Positions 1 through 6,814 of a stretch of 53,392 nt of DNA are shown piece after piece. The DNA comes from Zobellella denitrificans (lineage in GTDB: Bacteria > Pseudomonadota > Gammaproteobacteria > Enterobacterales > Aeromonadaceae): assembly GCF_002237365.1 (NCBI RefSeq), contig NZ_NMUO01000016.1, forward strand, positions 1 to 53,392, given 5' to 3'. The notes under the pieces were generated by a model. The model saw only the letters and a program-made list of their open reading frames with translations. It had not been told where the DNA came from and did no database searches. Within the stretch, counting starts at the first letter, position 1; the number at the start of each line of letters is the position of its first letter. The position numbers were made by a program, and so were the translations under genes.

Positions 1-953
1 AAACTGCCGGGAAAGGCAAAGGCGGCAAGGGCGGGGGGCCCTTGCCCCCCCAGCCGGCCGGGCTGCTGCTCAACACCGGCCGGCTGCGGGATCAATGGCA
101 CACCATGAGCCGCACCGGCCACGTGGCCCGGCTGATGGCCGCGGCCACCGAGCCCCAGGCCCAGCTCCACCCGGATACCCTGGCCGCGCTCGGCCTGGAG
201 CGGGCCGAGCTCATCGCCCTGCACAACGAACACGGCCGCACCCTGGTCCGGCCGGTGGCCGACCCGGGCATGGCGCCCGGCCAGGTGTTCGTGCCCATGC
301 ACTGGAGCGAGGAATTCAGCGCCGGCGGCCGCATCAACGATCTGGTCGAGGCCCGGGGATGCGCCCTGTCCGGCCAGCCCGCCTTCAAGCAAAACCGGGT
401 GCAGGCGACCCCCGTCGAACTCCAGTGGCAGGCCAGTTGGATAGCCACCGAGGCGCCGGCCCGGCTGCCGGCATGGTGGAGCCGCCGCCCCCTGGCCCAG
501 GGCGAGTGCTGGAGCCTGGCCGACCTCGATACCTCCGCCGCCGAGGCCCGGGCCGCCCTGACCGCCGAAGGCAGCTGGCTGGACTGGCCCCTGCCCCAGG
601 GCCGGCTGCTGGTCAACCTGGAGCAGGGCAAGATCGCCGGCCTGCTGCTGCTGGGACTGTCACCCTGGCATATCAACCCGGAGCCGCTGGCGACCCTGCT
701 CGGCACCGCCCTGCAGCCCAGCCTGCTGCTCGGCCAGCTGAGCCAGGCCCTGGCCGGCAACAGCCGGCTGGTGTGCAGCTGCTGGAGCGTGAGCGAGGAG
801 CAGATCCGCCGTGCCATAGCACAAAACGAGATCACCGAGCTGCCCCAGTTGCAGCAGTTGCTCAAGTGCGGCACCCGCTGCGGCTCCTGCGTGCCGGAGC
901 TGAAACAGCTGATAGCGGTATGCCAGCCCCAACTGCAGGGAGAACACATCTGA
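1..953 (+). CDS. nasA: Assimilatory nitrate reductase catalytic subunit, C-terminal part (5' end outside window)
   Basis: The reading frame is open from base 3 and ends at TGA 951-953, so only the last ~316 residues are seen. NasA reduces nitrate to nitrite with a molybdopterin cofactor. The segment LLLNTGRLRDQWHTM is the typical molybdopterin dinucleotide-binding C-terminal domain of the NasA family. The final ~60 residues carry CSCWS and CGTRCGSC, a CxC...CxxC set that is the BFD-like [2Fe-2S] domain many assimilatory NasA proteins have at their C terminus and respiratory NarG/NapA lack. cobA and nirBD downstream supply siroheme precursor and the next reduction step, which agrees with an assimilatory role. 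The Mo-binding and N-terminal [4Fe-4S] parts cannot be checked here. A terminator follows 83 nt downstream. Confidence 0.93.
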   Translation, partial: TAGKGKGGKGGGPLPPQPAGLLLNTGRLRDQWHTMSRTGHVARLMAAATEPQAQLHPDTLAALGLERAELIALHNEHGRTLVRPVADPGMAPGQVFVPMHWSEEFSAGGRINDLVEARGCALSGQPAFKQNRVQATPVELQWQASWIATEAPARLPAWWSRRPLAQGECWSLADLDTSAAEARAALTAEGSWLDWPLPQGRLLVNLEQGKIAGLLLLGLSPWHINPEPLATLLGTALQPSLLLGQLSQALAGNSRLVCSCWSVSEEQIRRAIAQNEITELPQLQQLLKCGTRCGSCVPELKQLIAVCQPQLQGEHI

Positions 954-1035
954 CCGGGCCGCGCCCGGCCTACCCCGATTTCCGTAATCTCGGGTCCGCC
1001 CCGAGCCGTTTCCTCCAGACTGTGCCATTTGGCTG

Positions 1036-1066
1036 GCTCCCCTGTTCGCAGGGGAGCTCTTTTTTT
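1036..1066 (+). terminator. Rho-independent terminator after nasA
   Basis: A perfect 9-bp stem, GCTCCCCTG / CAGGGGAGC, closes a TTCG tetraloop and is followed by CTCTTTTTTT. It lies 83 nt after the nasA stop and upstream of the NtrC-like site and sigma-54 promoter of the next gene, so it should separate the two transcripts. Confidence 0.88.
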
Positions 1067-1080
1067 ATCCTTGGCGCCCT

Positions 1081-1185
1081 GCCCCAAACTGGTGAAGGCC
1101 CGCCTCAAAAGGAATCAGCCTGCATCAAGCGGAAAAATAAAACCATTTATTATCAATAGATTAATATTTGGCGCGCTTTTTGAAT
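1081..1185 (+). promoter_or_regulatory. NtrC-like site, IHF-like box and sigma-54 promoter of the NrtB-like gene
   Basis: The sigma-54 element is TGGCGCG-CTTT-TTGAA at 1169-1185: GG at 1170-1171, ten bases, then GA at 1182-1183 where the consensus has GC. A perfect match to the IHF consensus WATCAANNNNTTR (TATCAATAGATTA) lies at 1151-1163. GCCCCA-AAC-TGGTGA at 1081-1095 matches the NtrC dyad GCACCA-N3-TGGTGC at 10 of 12 positions and is centred near -107 from the predicted start at about 1195. The same layout recurs before cobA and nirB. Function is inferred from motif fit and recurrence. Confidence 0.7.
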
Positions 1186-1224
1186 CCCTGACAGCCTGGT
1201 TCGGCCTCTCAGGGAAAGACACGC

Positions 1225-2034
1225 ATGAAGACAACGCCATCACCCCGGTTATCCGCCCGCTTGGGCCCCCGCTGGCGCCTGCCCGCTGTCCTGCTCGCCC
1301 TGGTGCTGTGGCAAGGGCTGGCCGGCCTGCCGCCCCATCCCCCCGGGCCCCTGCAACTGGGCGGTCAGCTGGTGCAACTGCTGCAGGAGCACAAGGCCGA
1401 GCAGGACAGGGAGCGCGCCTTCTACCAGGCCGAGCTCCGGCAACGGCTGGCGCAGGATGAAACTGCCGCTGCCCTGCCCCGGATCCCCGCCTTCGAACGC
1501 ACGCCTACCTTCTTCGATCAACTCCTGCTCAGCCTGCAACGGGTGTTGGCCGGATTCGCCCTGACGGCCCTGCTGGCGGTGCCTGCCGGCCTGCTGCTGA
1601 CGCGGGGCCGTCGCCGGATCGCAGCCGGGCCTGGAATGTCGATGGCCAGGCTGCTGCCGGCCCCCCTGGTACTGGCCGCCCTGCTGCTGAGCCCCCAGCC
1701 CGGCGGCACCAGCACGCTGCTGGGCTGCATGCTGCTGGGCTGCCTGGTTCCGGCCCTGCATGGCGTGGCCAGGGCCGGGCGGCAGGCCGACGCCGGCAAC
1801 TTGGCCCAGGCCCTGCTCCAGGGTTTGCGCCTGCCCCTGGCCCTGGCCTGGCTGGTGCTGCTCCTGGCCGAAATGGCGCTCCAGCCCCAGGGGCTGGGCC
1901 ATTTCATCCTGTCCGAGCTGGGTCAGGACGGCCAGAGTGCCCGGGCCCTGCTGGGCCTGGGCTGCGCCCTCCTGGCCGCGGTGCTGCTGGATCGCCTGCT
2001 GCTCGGCCTGGGGCAGCCGGCCCCCCGCCCTTAG
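1225..2034 (+). CDS. Short NrtB-like ABC transporter permease (nitrate/sulfonate/taurine type)
   Basis: This is a 269-residue hydrophobic protein. The segment TFFDQLLLSLQRVLAGFAL (about 97-115) and the C-terminal LALAWLVLLLAEM...GLGHFI...LLDRLL pattern resemble the start and end of the permease domain of NrtB/SsuC-type importers. The part between, which normally carries further helices and the EAA loop contacting the ATPase, is clearly shortened. A charged, probably coiled segment (about 50-75) follows the first transmembrane helix. No periplasmic binding protein (NrtA) or ATPase (NrtC/D) lies in the window. It has its own NtrC/sigma-54-type promoter and AGGG upstream of the ATG. It may be a degenerate permease, or one that works with partners elsewhere. 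The family is likely; the function is unproven. Confidence 0.62.
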   Translation: MKTTPSPRLSARLGPRWRLPAVLLALVLWQGLAGLPPHPPGPLQLGGQLVQLLQEHKAEQDRERAFYQAELRQRLAQDETAAALPRIPAFERTPTFFDQLLLSLQRVLAGFALTALLAVPAGLLLTRGRRRIAAGPGMSMARLLPAPLVLAALLLSPQPGGTSTLLGCMLLGCLVPALHGVARAGRQADAGNLAQALLQGLRLPLALAWLVLLLAEMALQPQGLGHFILSELGQDGQSARALLGLGCALLAAVLLDRLLLGLGQPAPRP

Positions 2035-2044
2035 TGCAGCAGTT

Positions 2045-2147
2045 GCACCAGCCTGAGGCCAACGCCTTGTCATGGTGCAAAACCGTCCCCCGGCCGGGCA
2101 CAAGCCGCTGATTTATCAAACAATGAAAAATGGCACCGCTTTTGCTT
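2045..2147 (+). promoter_or_regulatory. Two NtrC-like sites, IHF-like box and sigma-54 promoter of cobA
   Basis: TGGCACC-GCTT-TTGCT at 2131-2147 is the best sigma-54 element in the window (GG 2132-2133, ten bases, GC 2144-2145; predicted start about 2157). TATCAAACAATGA (2114-2126) matches the IHF consensus with one mismatch. Upstream are GCACCA-GCC-TGAGGC (2045-2059) and GCCTTG-TCA-TGGTGC (2064-2078). Each has one perfect NtrC half-site and one degraded half-site, and they are centred near -105 and -86. This places siroheme precursor synthesis under nitrogen control by inference. Confidence 0.75.
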
Positions 2148-2161
2148 AGTTCTGTACAGCA

Positions 2162-2178
2162 CCGCCCCGTCGGGGCGG
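2162..2178 (+). other. GC-rich hairpin at the 5' end of the predicted cobA transcript
   Basis: CCGCCCC-GTC-GGGGCGG forms a perfect 7-bp stem starting about 5 nt after the predicted sigma-54 start and about 50 nt before the cobA ATG. No T-tract follows, so it is not an intrinsic terminator. A role in 5' mRNA stability is possible; nothing else supports regulation. Confidence 0.5.
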
Positions 2179-2230
2179 GAACAGGATCACAGCCCCGTGG
2201 CGCCGCCTCGCGGTATTAAGGAGAGAAGCG

Positions 2231-2992
2231 ATGAGCCAAAGCATGAATGTCACCCTGGTCGGCGCCGGCCCCGGCGATCCCGAACTGCTCACCCTCAAGG
2301 CCCTGCGCGCCATCGAGCAGGCCGAAGTGGTGGTGTACGACAGCCTGGTCAGCCCCGACATACTGGCGCTGATCCCGGCCGGCGTGAAACGCATCGAAAT
2401 GGGCAAGCGCTGCGGCAAGACCAGCGCCCGCCAGGAAGACATCTGTGCCGTGCTGGTGCGCCTGGCCAGGACCGGCAAGCGGGTGGTCAGGCTGAAAGGC
2501 GGCGACCCCTTTATCTTCGGCCGCGGCGGCGAAGAGGCGCTCTACCTCCGGCAGCACGGCATCCCCTTCGGCGTGGTGCCGGGCATCACCGCCGCCCTGG
2601 GCTGCGCCGCCTCCAGCCTGATCCCCCTCACCCACCGGGGCCTGTCCCGCGCCGTCACCCTGGTCACCGGCCACCTGCAGCAGGGCGGTGAATTCCGGGG
2701 CTGGTCCGCCCTGGCCCAGGCCGGCCAGACCCTGGTGTTCTACATGGGGCTGGAGCAGGCCGCCGTGATCCAGCCCCGGCTGCTGGCCGAAGGCTGTCCG
2801 GCGTCACTGCCGGTGGCGCTGATCGAATCCGGCACCACCGCCGCCCAGCAGATCACCACCACCGAACTGGGCCGGCTGACCGCCACCGCCGCCACCCTGA
2901 AGCCGAGCGGCCCGGTGCTGATGATCCTCGGCGAGGTGGTGGCACTGCGCGCCGAACTCACCGCCACCCTGGACTCCCTCGCCGTCGCCTGA
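2231..2992 (+). CDS. cobA: Uroporphyrinogen-III C-methyltransferase
   Basis: This 253-residue SAM-dependent methyltransferase adds two methyl groups to uroporphyrinogen III to give precorrin-2, the precursor of siroheme and cobalamin. The N-terminal motif VGAGPGDPELLTLKA and the segment VVRLKGGDPFIFGRGGEE are diagnostic of the CobA/SUMT family. The length equals the stand-alone enzyme, so it lacks the dehydrogenase/ferrochelatase half of CysG. A strong AAGGAG precedes the ATG. It lies between nitrate and nitrite reductase genes, which fits a dedicated supply of siroheme precursor for NirB. An enzyme finishing siroheme (CysG or Met8-like) must be encoded elsewhere. Confidence 0.96.
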   Translation: MSQSMNVTLVGAGPGDPELLTLKALRAIEQAEVVVYDSLVSPDILALIPAGVKRIEMGKRCGKTSARQEDICAVLVRLARTGKRVVRLKGGDPFIFGRGGEEALYLRQHGIPFGVVPGITAALGCAASSLIPLTHRGLSRAVTLVTGHLQQGGEFRGWSALAQAGQTLVFYMGLEQAAVIQPRLLAEGCPASLPVALIESGTTAAQQITTTELGRLTATAATLKPSGPVLMILGEVVALRAELTATLDSLAVA

Positions 2993-3318
2993 CCCATCCT
3001 GGCCGGGCCCCGCGCCCGGCCAGGCCCACTGACCAGGCTTCGGATCACTCTGCACTCACTCCCCATACGCCTTGCCGTACTCCGATCACTTTGCCGTGCT
3101 CCTGCCGCAGTTCCCGCAGGCAGGAATCCATCAGCCTTGGCACCAGGCTCAGTCCCGTTCTCGTTGCCCCAGGCAGGCTGCACCGCCCCCTCAATGGCAC
3201 CACCCGGCCGGCTATCCGTCTCTTGTTCACCCCGCTTATCGGCGAAGAAAAAACGCTTGCACTCTGTTTTACATAACCCTAAAGTGATACCTCTAGCGAG
3301 TTATTCCCTGTTTTATCT

Positions 3319-3425
3319 GCATCATCATGGTGAAAGCACTGCTCCCTAAACGGGCAGGGCTTTTTCGTGCCTCGTATAAAAAACCTTACTTATCAAACAA
3401 ATAAAATTTGGCACGCATCTTGATA
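3319..3425 (+). promoter_or_regulatory. NtrC-like site, IHF-like box and sigma-54 promoter of nirBD
   Basis: TGGCACG-CATC-TTGAT at 3409-3425 is a sigma-54 element with GG at 3410-3411 and GA at 3422-3423. TATCAAACAAATA at 3391-3403 matches the IHF consensus with one mismatch. GCATCA-TCA-TGGTGA at 3319-3333 matches the NtrC dyad at 10 of 12 positions and is centred near -109 from the predicted start at about 3435. The leader to the nirB start would be about 90 nt. Confidence 0.73.
3335..3366 (+). terminator. Imperfect Rho-independent terminator upstream of the nirB promoter
   Basis: The stem AGC-A-CTGC-T-CC pairs with GG-GCAG-G-GCT around CTAAAC, with one mismatch and one bulge, followed by TTTTT. 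It is upstream of the sigma-54 element, so it probably ends transcripts coming from cobA rather than attenuating nirBD. It sits between the NtrC-like dyad and the promoter. Confidence 0.6.
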
Positions 3426-3525
3426 TCCCCTGTTTAAGCGCAAGTCGCACAACTAAACGGGGCCGCACCAAGGCCACCAAAAACCATCAACCCGCAAGCA
3501 AGTCCTGGGTGGCTTAAGGATAGCA

Positions 3526-6039
3526 ATGATGAAACAGAAACTGATTGTCATCGGCAACGGCATGGTCGGACACCACCTGCTGCAACAGCTGGTGGACCAG
3601 AACGGCGTGGAGCAGTACGACATCACGGTGTTCGGCGCCGAGAAGCATGCCGCCTACGACCGGGTGCACCTCTCCGAAGTGTTCGACGGCAAGGAGCCGG
3701 AAGCCCTGCTGATGGCCAGCCCCGACTGGTACGGCGAAAGCGGCCTCGAGCTGCGCCTTAACGAGGCGGTAACCGCCATCGACCGGGACGCCAAGACCCT
3801 GACCACCGCCGCCGGCGCCGTGCTCTCCTACGACCGCCTGGTGCTGGCCACCGGCTCCACCCCCTTCGTGCCGCCCATCCCCGGCCGGGAGCGGGACAAG
3901 TGTTTTGTCTACCGTACCCTGGAAGATCTGGCCGACATCAAGGCCGCCTGCCGCAATGCCAAGACCGGCGTGGTGATCGGCGGCGGCCTGCTCGGCCTGG
4001 AAGCCGCCAACGCCCTGCGCCTGCTCGGCCTGGAAACCCATGTGGTGGAATTCGCCCCCCGGCTGATGCCGGTACAGCTGGATGCCCAGGGCGGCACCCT
4101 GCTGAAGGACAAGATAGAGCGCCTGGGGCTGAAAGTGCACACCGAGAAGGCCACCCAGCACATCATCGACGGCGAAAGCGCCACCCACCGCCTCGAATTC
4201 ACCGATGGCGGCATGCTCGAAGCCGACGTGCTGGTGTTCAGCGCCGGTATCCGTCCCCAGGACGCCCTGGGCCGCGAAGCCGGCCTCACCCTGGGCGAGC
4301 GCGGCGGCATCTGCATCAACGATCTGTGCCAGACCTCGGACCCGGACATCTACGCCATCGGCGAATGCGCCCTGTGGGAAGGCAAGCTGTTCGGCCTGGT
4401 GGCCCCCGGCTACCAGATGGCCCGCACCGTGGCCGCCCAACTGCTGGGCAAGGACGGCGCCTTCAAGGGCGCCGACATGAGCACCAAGCTCAAGCTGCTG
4501 GGCGTGGACGTGGGCGCCATCGGCGACGCCCACGGCCAGACCCCGGGCAGCCAGGAAGTGCTGCTGCTGGATCGCAGCAAGGATCTGTACAAGAAGCTGG
4601 TGCTGAACGAAGCCGGCGATCGCCTGCTGGGCGCCGTGCTGGTGGGCGACACCGGCGACTACGACACCCTGCTGCAGACCTACCTCAACGACATGCCGCT
4701 GCCGGATCACCCCCTGGCCCTGCTGGTGCCGGAAGATGCCGCCGGCGGCGCGCCCAAGGCGGCCCTGCCGGCCACCGCCACCGTCTGCTCCTGCCACAAC
4801 GTGAGCAAGGGCGCCATCATCGAGGCGGTGCAGGGCGGCGCCTGCGATGTATCGGCGGTCAAGGCCTGCACCAAGGCCGGTACCGGCTGCGGCGGCTGCG
4901 CCGGCCTGCTCACCCAGGTGGTCAACCAGGCGCTGGAAGATCAGGGTATCACCGCCGACAAGAGCCTGTGCGAGCACTTTGCCTACAGCCGCCAGGAGCT
5001 GTTCCACCTGGTCAAGGTGGGCCAGATCAAGAGCTTCGACGAACTGCTGGCCAAGCACGGCACCGGCCTGGGCTGCGACAGCTGCAAGCCGGCGGCGGCC
5101 TCCATCTTCGCCTCCCTGTGGAACGAGCACGTACTGGCGCCCAAGCACCAGCCGCTGCAGGACACCAACGACACCTTTCTCGCCAACATGCAGAAGAACG
5201 GCACCTACTCGGTGGTGCCCCGGGTACCGGGCGGCGAGATCACTCCGGAGCAGCTGATCGTGCTGGGCCAGGTGGCCAAGCGCTACGATCTCTACACCAA
5301 GGTCACCGGCGGCCAGCGCATCGACCTGTTCGGCGCCCGCCTCGAGCAGCTGCCGCAGATCTGGAAGGAACTGATCGACGCCGGCTTCGAGACCGGCCAC
5401 GCCTACGGCAAGTCGCTGCGCACCGTCAAGTCCTGTGTCGGCTCCACCTGGTGCCGCTACGGGGTGCAGGACTCCCTGGATCTGGCGGTGGCCCTGGAGC
5501 ACCGCTACAAGGGTCTGCGCTCGCCCCACAAACTGAAGTTCGCGGTGTCCGGCTGCACCCGTGAGTGCGCCGAGGCCCAGGGCAAGGACGTGGGCGTGAT
5601 CGCCACCGAAAAGGGCTGGAACCTGTACTTCGCCGGCAACGGCGGCATGCGCCCGCGCCACGCCGACCTGTTCGCCACCGATCTGGATACCGACACCCTG
5701 ATCCGCTACATCGACCGCTTGCTGATGTTCTACGTGGCCACCGCCGACAAGCTGCAGCGCACCTCGGTGTGGATGGAAAACCTGGAAGGCGGCCTGGACT
5801 ACCTGCGCGAAGTCATCATCGACGACTCCTTAGGCTTGGCCGAGGAGCTGGAAGGGCGCATGGCCCACGTGATCGCCACCTACGAGTGCGAGTGGAAAGC
5901 CACCCTGCAGGATCCGGAAAAACTCAAGCGCTTCAAGAGCTTCGTCAACACCGACGAGGCCGATGACAGCATCGTCTTCGAGCGCAAGCGCGGCCAGATC
6001 CGCCCGGTAGAACTGATTGAAATCAAGGAGGTATCATGA
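3526..6039 (+). CDS. nirB: NADH-dependent nitrite reductase, large subunit
   Basis: NirB (837 residues, close to the usual ~845) reduces nitrite to ammonium in the cytoplasm using NADH, FAD, iron-sulfur clusters and siroheme. Seen in order: an N-terminal GxGxxG flavin motif (IVIGNGMVGHH), an NAD-binding VVIGGGLLGLEAA near 145-160, a BFD-like [2Fe-2S] domain with C421/C423 and CGGC near 451-454, a second BFD-like segment (GCDSC), and the C-terminal siroheme/[4Fe-4S] ligands C637, C643, C677 and C681 in CVGSTWC and GCTREC. TAAGGA lies 5 nt before the first ATG and 8 nt before a second ATG at 3529; either could be used. The stop overlaps nirD by 4 nt, so the two are translationally coupled. Confidence 0.97.
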   Translation: MMKQKLIVIGNGMVGHHLLQQLVDQNGVEQYDITVFGAEKHAAYDRVHLSEVFDGKEPEALLMASPDWYGESGLELRLNEAVTAIDRDAKTLTTAAGAVLSYDRLVLATGSTPFVPPIPGRERDKCFVYRTLEDLADIKAACRNAKTGVVIGGGLLGLEAANALRLLGLETHVVEFAPRLMPVQLDAQGGTLLKDKIERLGLKVHTEKATQHIIDGESATHRLEFTDGGMLEADVLVFSAGIRPQDALGREAGLTLGERGGICINDLCQTSDPDIYAIGECALWEGKLFGLVAPGYQMARTVAAQLLGKDGAFKGADMSTKLKLLGVDVGAIGDAHGQTPGSQEVLLLDRSKDLYKKLVLNEAGDRLLGAVLVGDTGDYDTLLQTYLNDMPLPDHPLALLVPEDAAGGAPKAALPATATVCSCHNVSKGAIIEAVQGGACDVSAVKACTKAGTGCGGCAGLLTQVVNQALEDQGITADKSLCEHFAYSRQELFHLVKVGQIKSFDELLAKHGTGLGCDSCKPAAASIFASLWNEHVLAPKHQPLQDTNDTFLANMQKNGTYSVVPRVPGGEITPEQLIVLGQVAKRYDLYTKVTGGQRIDLFGARLEQLPQIWKELIDAGFETGHAYGKSLRTVKSCVGSTWCRYGVQDSLDLAVALEHRYKGLRSPHKLKFAVSGCTRECAEAQGKDVGVIATEKGWNLYFAGNGGMRPRHADLFATDLDTDTLIRYIDRLLMFYVATADKLQRTSVWMENLEGGLDYLREVIIDDSLGLAEELEGRMAHVIATYECEWKATLQDPEKLKRFKSFVNTDEADDSIVFERKRGQIRPVELIEIKEVS

Positions 6040-6356
6040 GTCTTGTTCGCCTTTGCCACGTCAACGACATCCCCGAGCACAGCGGCATGGCCGCATTGGT
6101 GGAGGGCCGGCAACTGGCCCTGTTCAACCTGCCCGGGCTCGGCTTCTTCGCCCTCGACAACTGGGATCCCATGGGCCGCGCCCAGGTGCTGGCCCGGGGC
6201 ATCGTCGGCGATATCAAGGGCGAGCCCTGCGTGGCCTCGCCCCTGTACAAGCACCATTATTCACTGAAAGACGGCCGCTGCCTGGAGCAGGAGGACGTCA
6301 AGGTCAAGGTCTGGCCCCTGGTCGCCAAGGACGATCAGCTGTGGCTTGAGCAGTAA
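6036..6356 (+). CDS. nirD: Nitrite reductase small subunit
   Basis: NirD (106 residues) is the small partner of NirB in the cytoplasmic NADH nitrite reductase. It has the Rieske-like fold signature, with FNLPGLGFFALDNWDP and GEPCVASPLYKHHYSL, but lacks the Cys/His ligand pairs of true Rieske proteins, as is normal for NirD. Its ATG overlaps the nirB stop (ATGA) and AAGGAG lies just upstream inside nirB. A strong terminator follows, closing a two-gene nirBD operon; no nirC-type nitrite transporter is attached. Confidence 0.95.
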   Translation: MSLVRLCHVNDIPEHSGMAALVEGRQLALFNLPGLGFFALDNWDPMGRAQVLARGIVGDIKGEPCVASPLYKHHYSLKDGRCLEQEDVKVKVWPLVAKDDQLWLEQ

Positions 6357-6439
6357 TCCCTGACGGGATAAGGACGCGGGGTTGGGCCACCGGGAATTAG
6401 GGGAGCCGCAACCCGCCCCGCTTCCACCTTTATAATCAA

Positions 6440-6463
6440 ACGGGGCCGAATGGCCCCGTTTTT
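6440..6463 (+). terminator. Rho-independent terminator of nirBD
   Basis: ACGGGGCC-GAAT-GGCCCCGT followed by TTTT is a textbook intrinsic terminator 84 nt after the nirD stop. Confidence 0.92.
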
Positions 6464-6674
6464 ACTGGCAGCTGTTTACGATCCTTACGAAACTCGTCGG
6501 TGACGACTCAAACACAGAGTCAACAGGGATTGCCTCTTCCAGGCTTCGCCGTTGTCGTCGCGCCAACAGGCGACAGTGAGCTTGGGAGAGGGCAAAGGGT
6601 GCTGCTCCGCCGACCCTCCGCGCCAGGGAAGGCGCGGCGGAGTCCCCAGGGGGCGAGCTTGCTCACCGTGACGA

Positions 6675-6728
6675 ACCATTTCGGCCTGACCGAACATCCA
6701 GTGAATGTTCGCAGCAGGCCGAAATGGT
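6675..6728. repeat. Long interrupted inverted repeat (REP-like hairpin)
   Basis: ACCATTTCGGCCTG (6675-6688) is repeated as its exact reverse complement CAGGCCGAAATGGT at 6715-6728. Nested inside is a second perfect inverted repeat, CGAACAT ... ATGTTCG. Together they can form a cruciform or hairpin of about 21 bp with small internal loops and a 7-nt tip. No T-tract follows, so it is not a terminator. It resembles intergenic REP/MITE-type elements, but family membership is unverified. Confidence 0.6.
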
Positions 6729-6814
6729 GAGTATCTGGCCCCACGGCGAGTCGGTGGAGTAGTGCGCTTTGGCCAAGTACAAAAAATGTCAAACCGGCTC
6801 TTATGCGCAACCAC

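Larger units (their letters stand above)
2993..3525 (+). other. 533-nt intergenic region between cobA and nirB
   Basis: No convincing ORF is present; the short frames have poor coding character. The stretch from about 3240 is noticeably more AT-rich than its surroundings and holds the NtrC-like site, the cobA-side terminator, the IHF-like box and the sigma-54 promoter listed separately. Nothing was assigned in 2993-3240 beyond small inverted repeats, such as CCTGCC...GGCAGG at about 3110-3133 and AGCCT...AGGCT at about 3134-3150. Confidence 0.6.
6357..6814. other. 458-nt non-coding region between nirD and hldE
   Basis: After the nirD terminator, about 350 nt remain without a convincing gene. 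A 109-codon minus-strand frame (6485-6814) crosses the region, but it has no recognisable domain or ribosome-binding site and spans the long inverted repeat at 6675-6728, so it is not called. A GC-rich hairpin CCGCGCC-AGGGAA-GGCGCGG lies around 6627-6646. The density of inverted repeats suggests a dispersed intergenic repeat unit rather than a protein gene. Confidence 0.5.

Noticed and set aside
3240-3370. A NasR/NasT-type attenuated leader or small RNA before nirB
   Set aside because: The terminator lies upstream of the sigma-54 promoter, so it cannot attenuate that transcript, and I found no pair of hexaloop hairpins of the ANTAR type. A small RNA cannot be excluded, but nothing shows its promoter.
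6627-6646. An ANTAR-type hexaloop hairpin (CCGCGCC-AGGGAA-GGCGCGG)
   Set aside because: It is a single hairpin lying after, not before, the nitrite reductase operon, with no second hairpin or terminator downstream.
6485-6814. 109-codon minus-strand frame between nirD and hldE
   Set aside because: No ribosome-binding site or domain, and it spans a nested inverted repeat, so a non-coding repeat is more likely.
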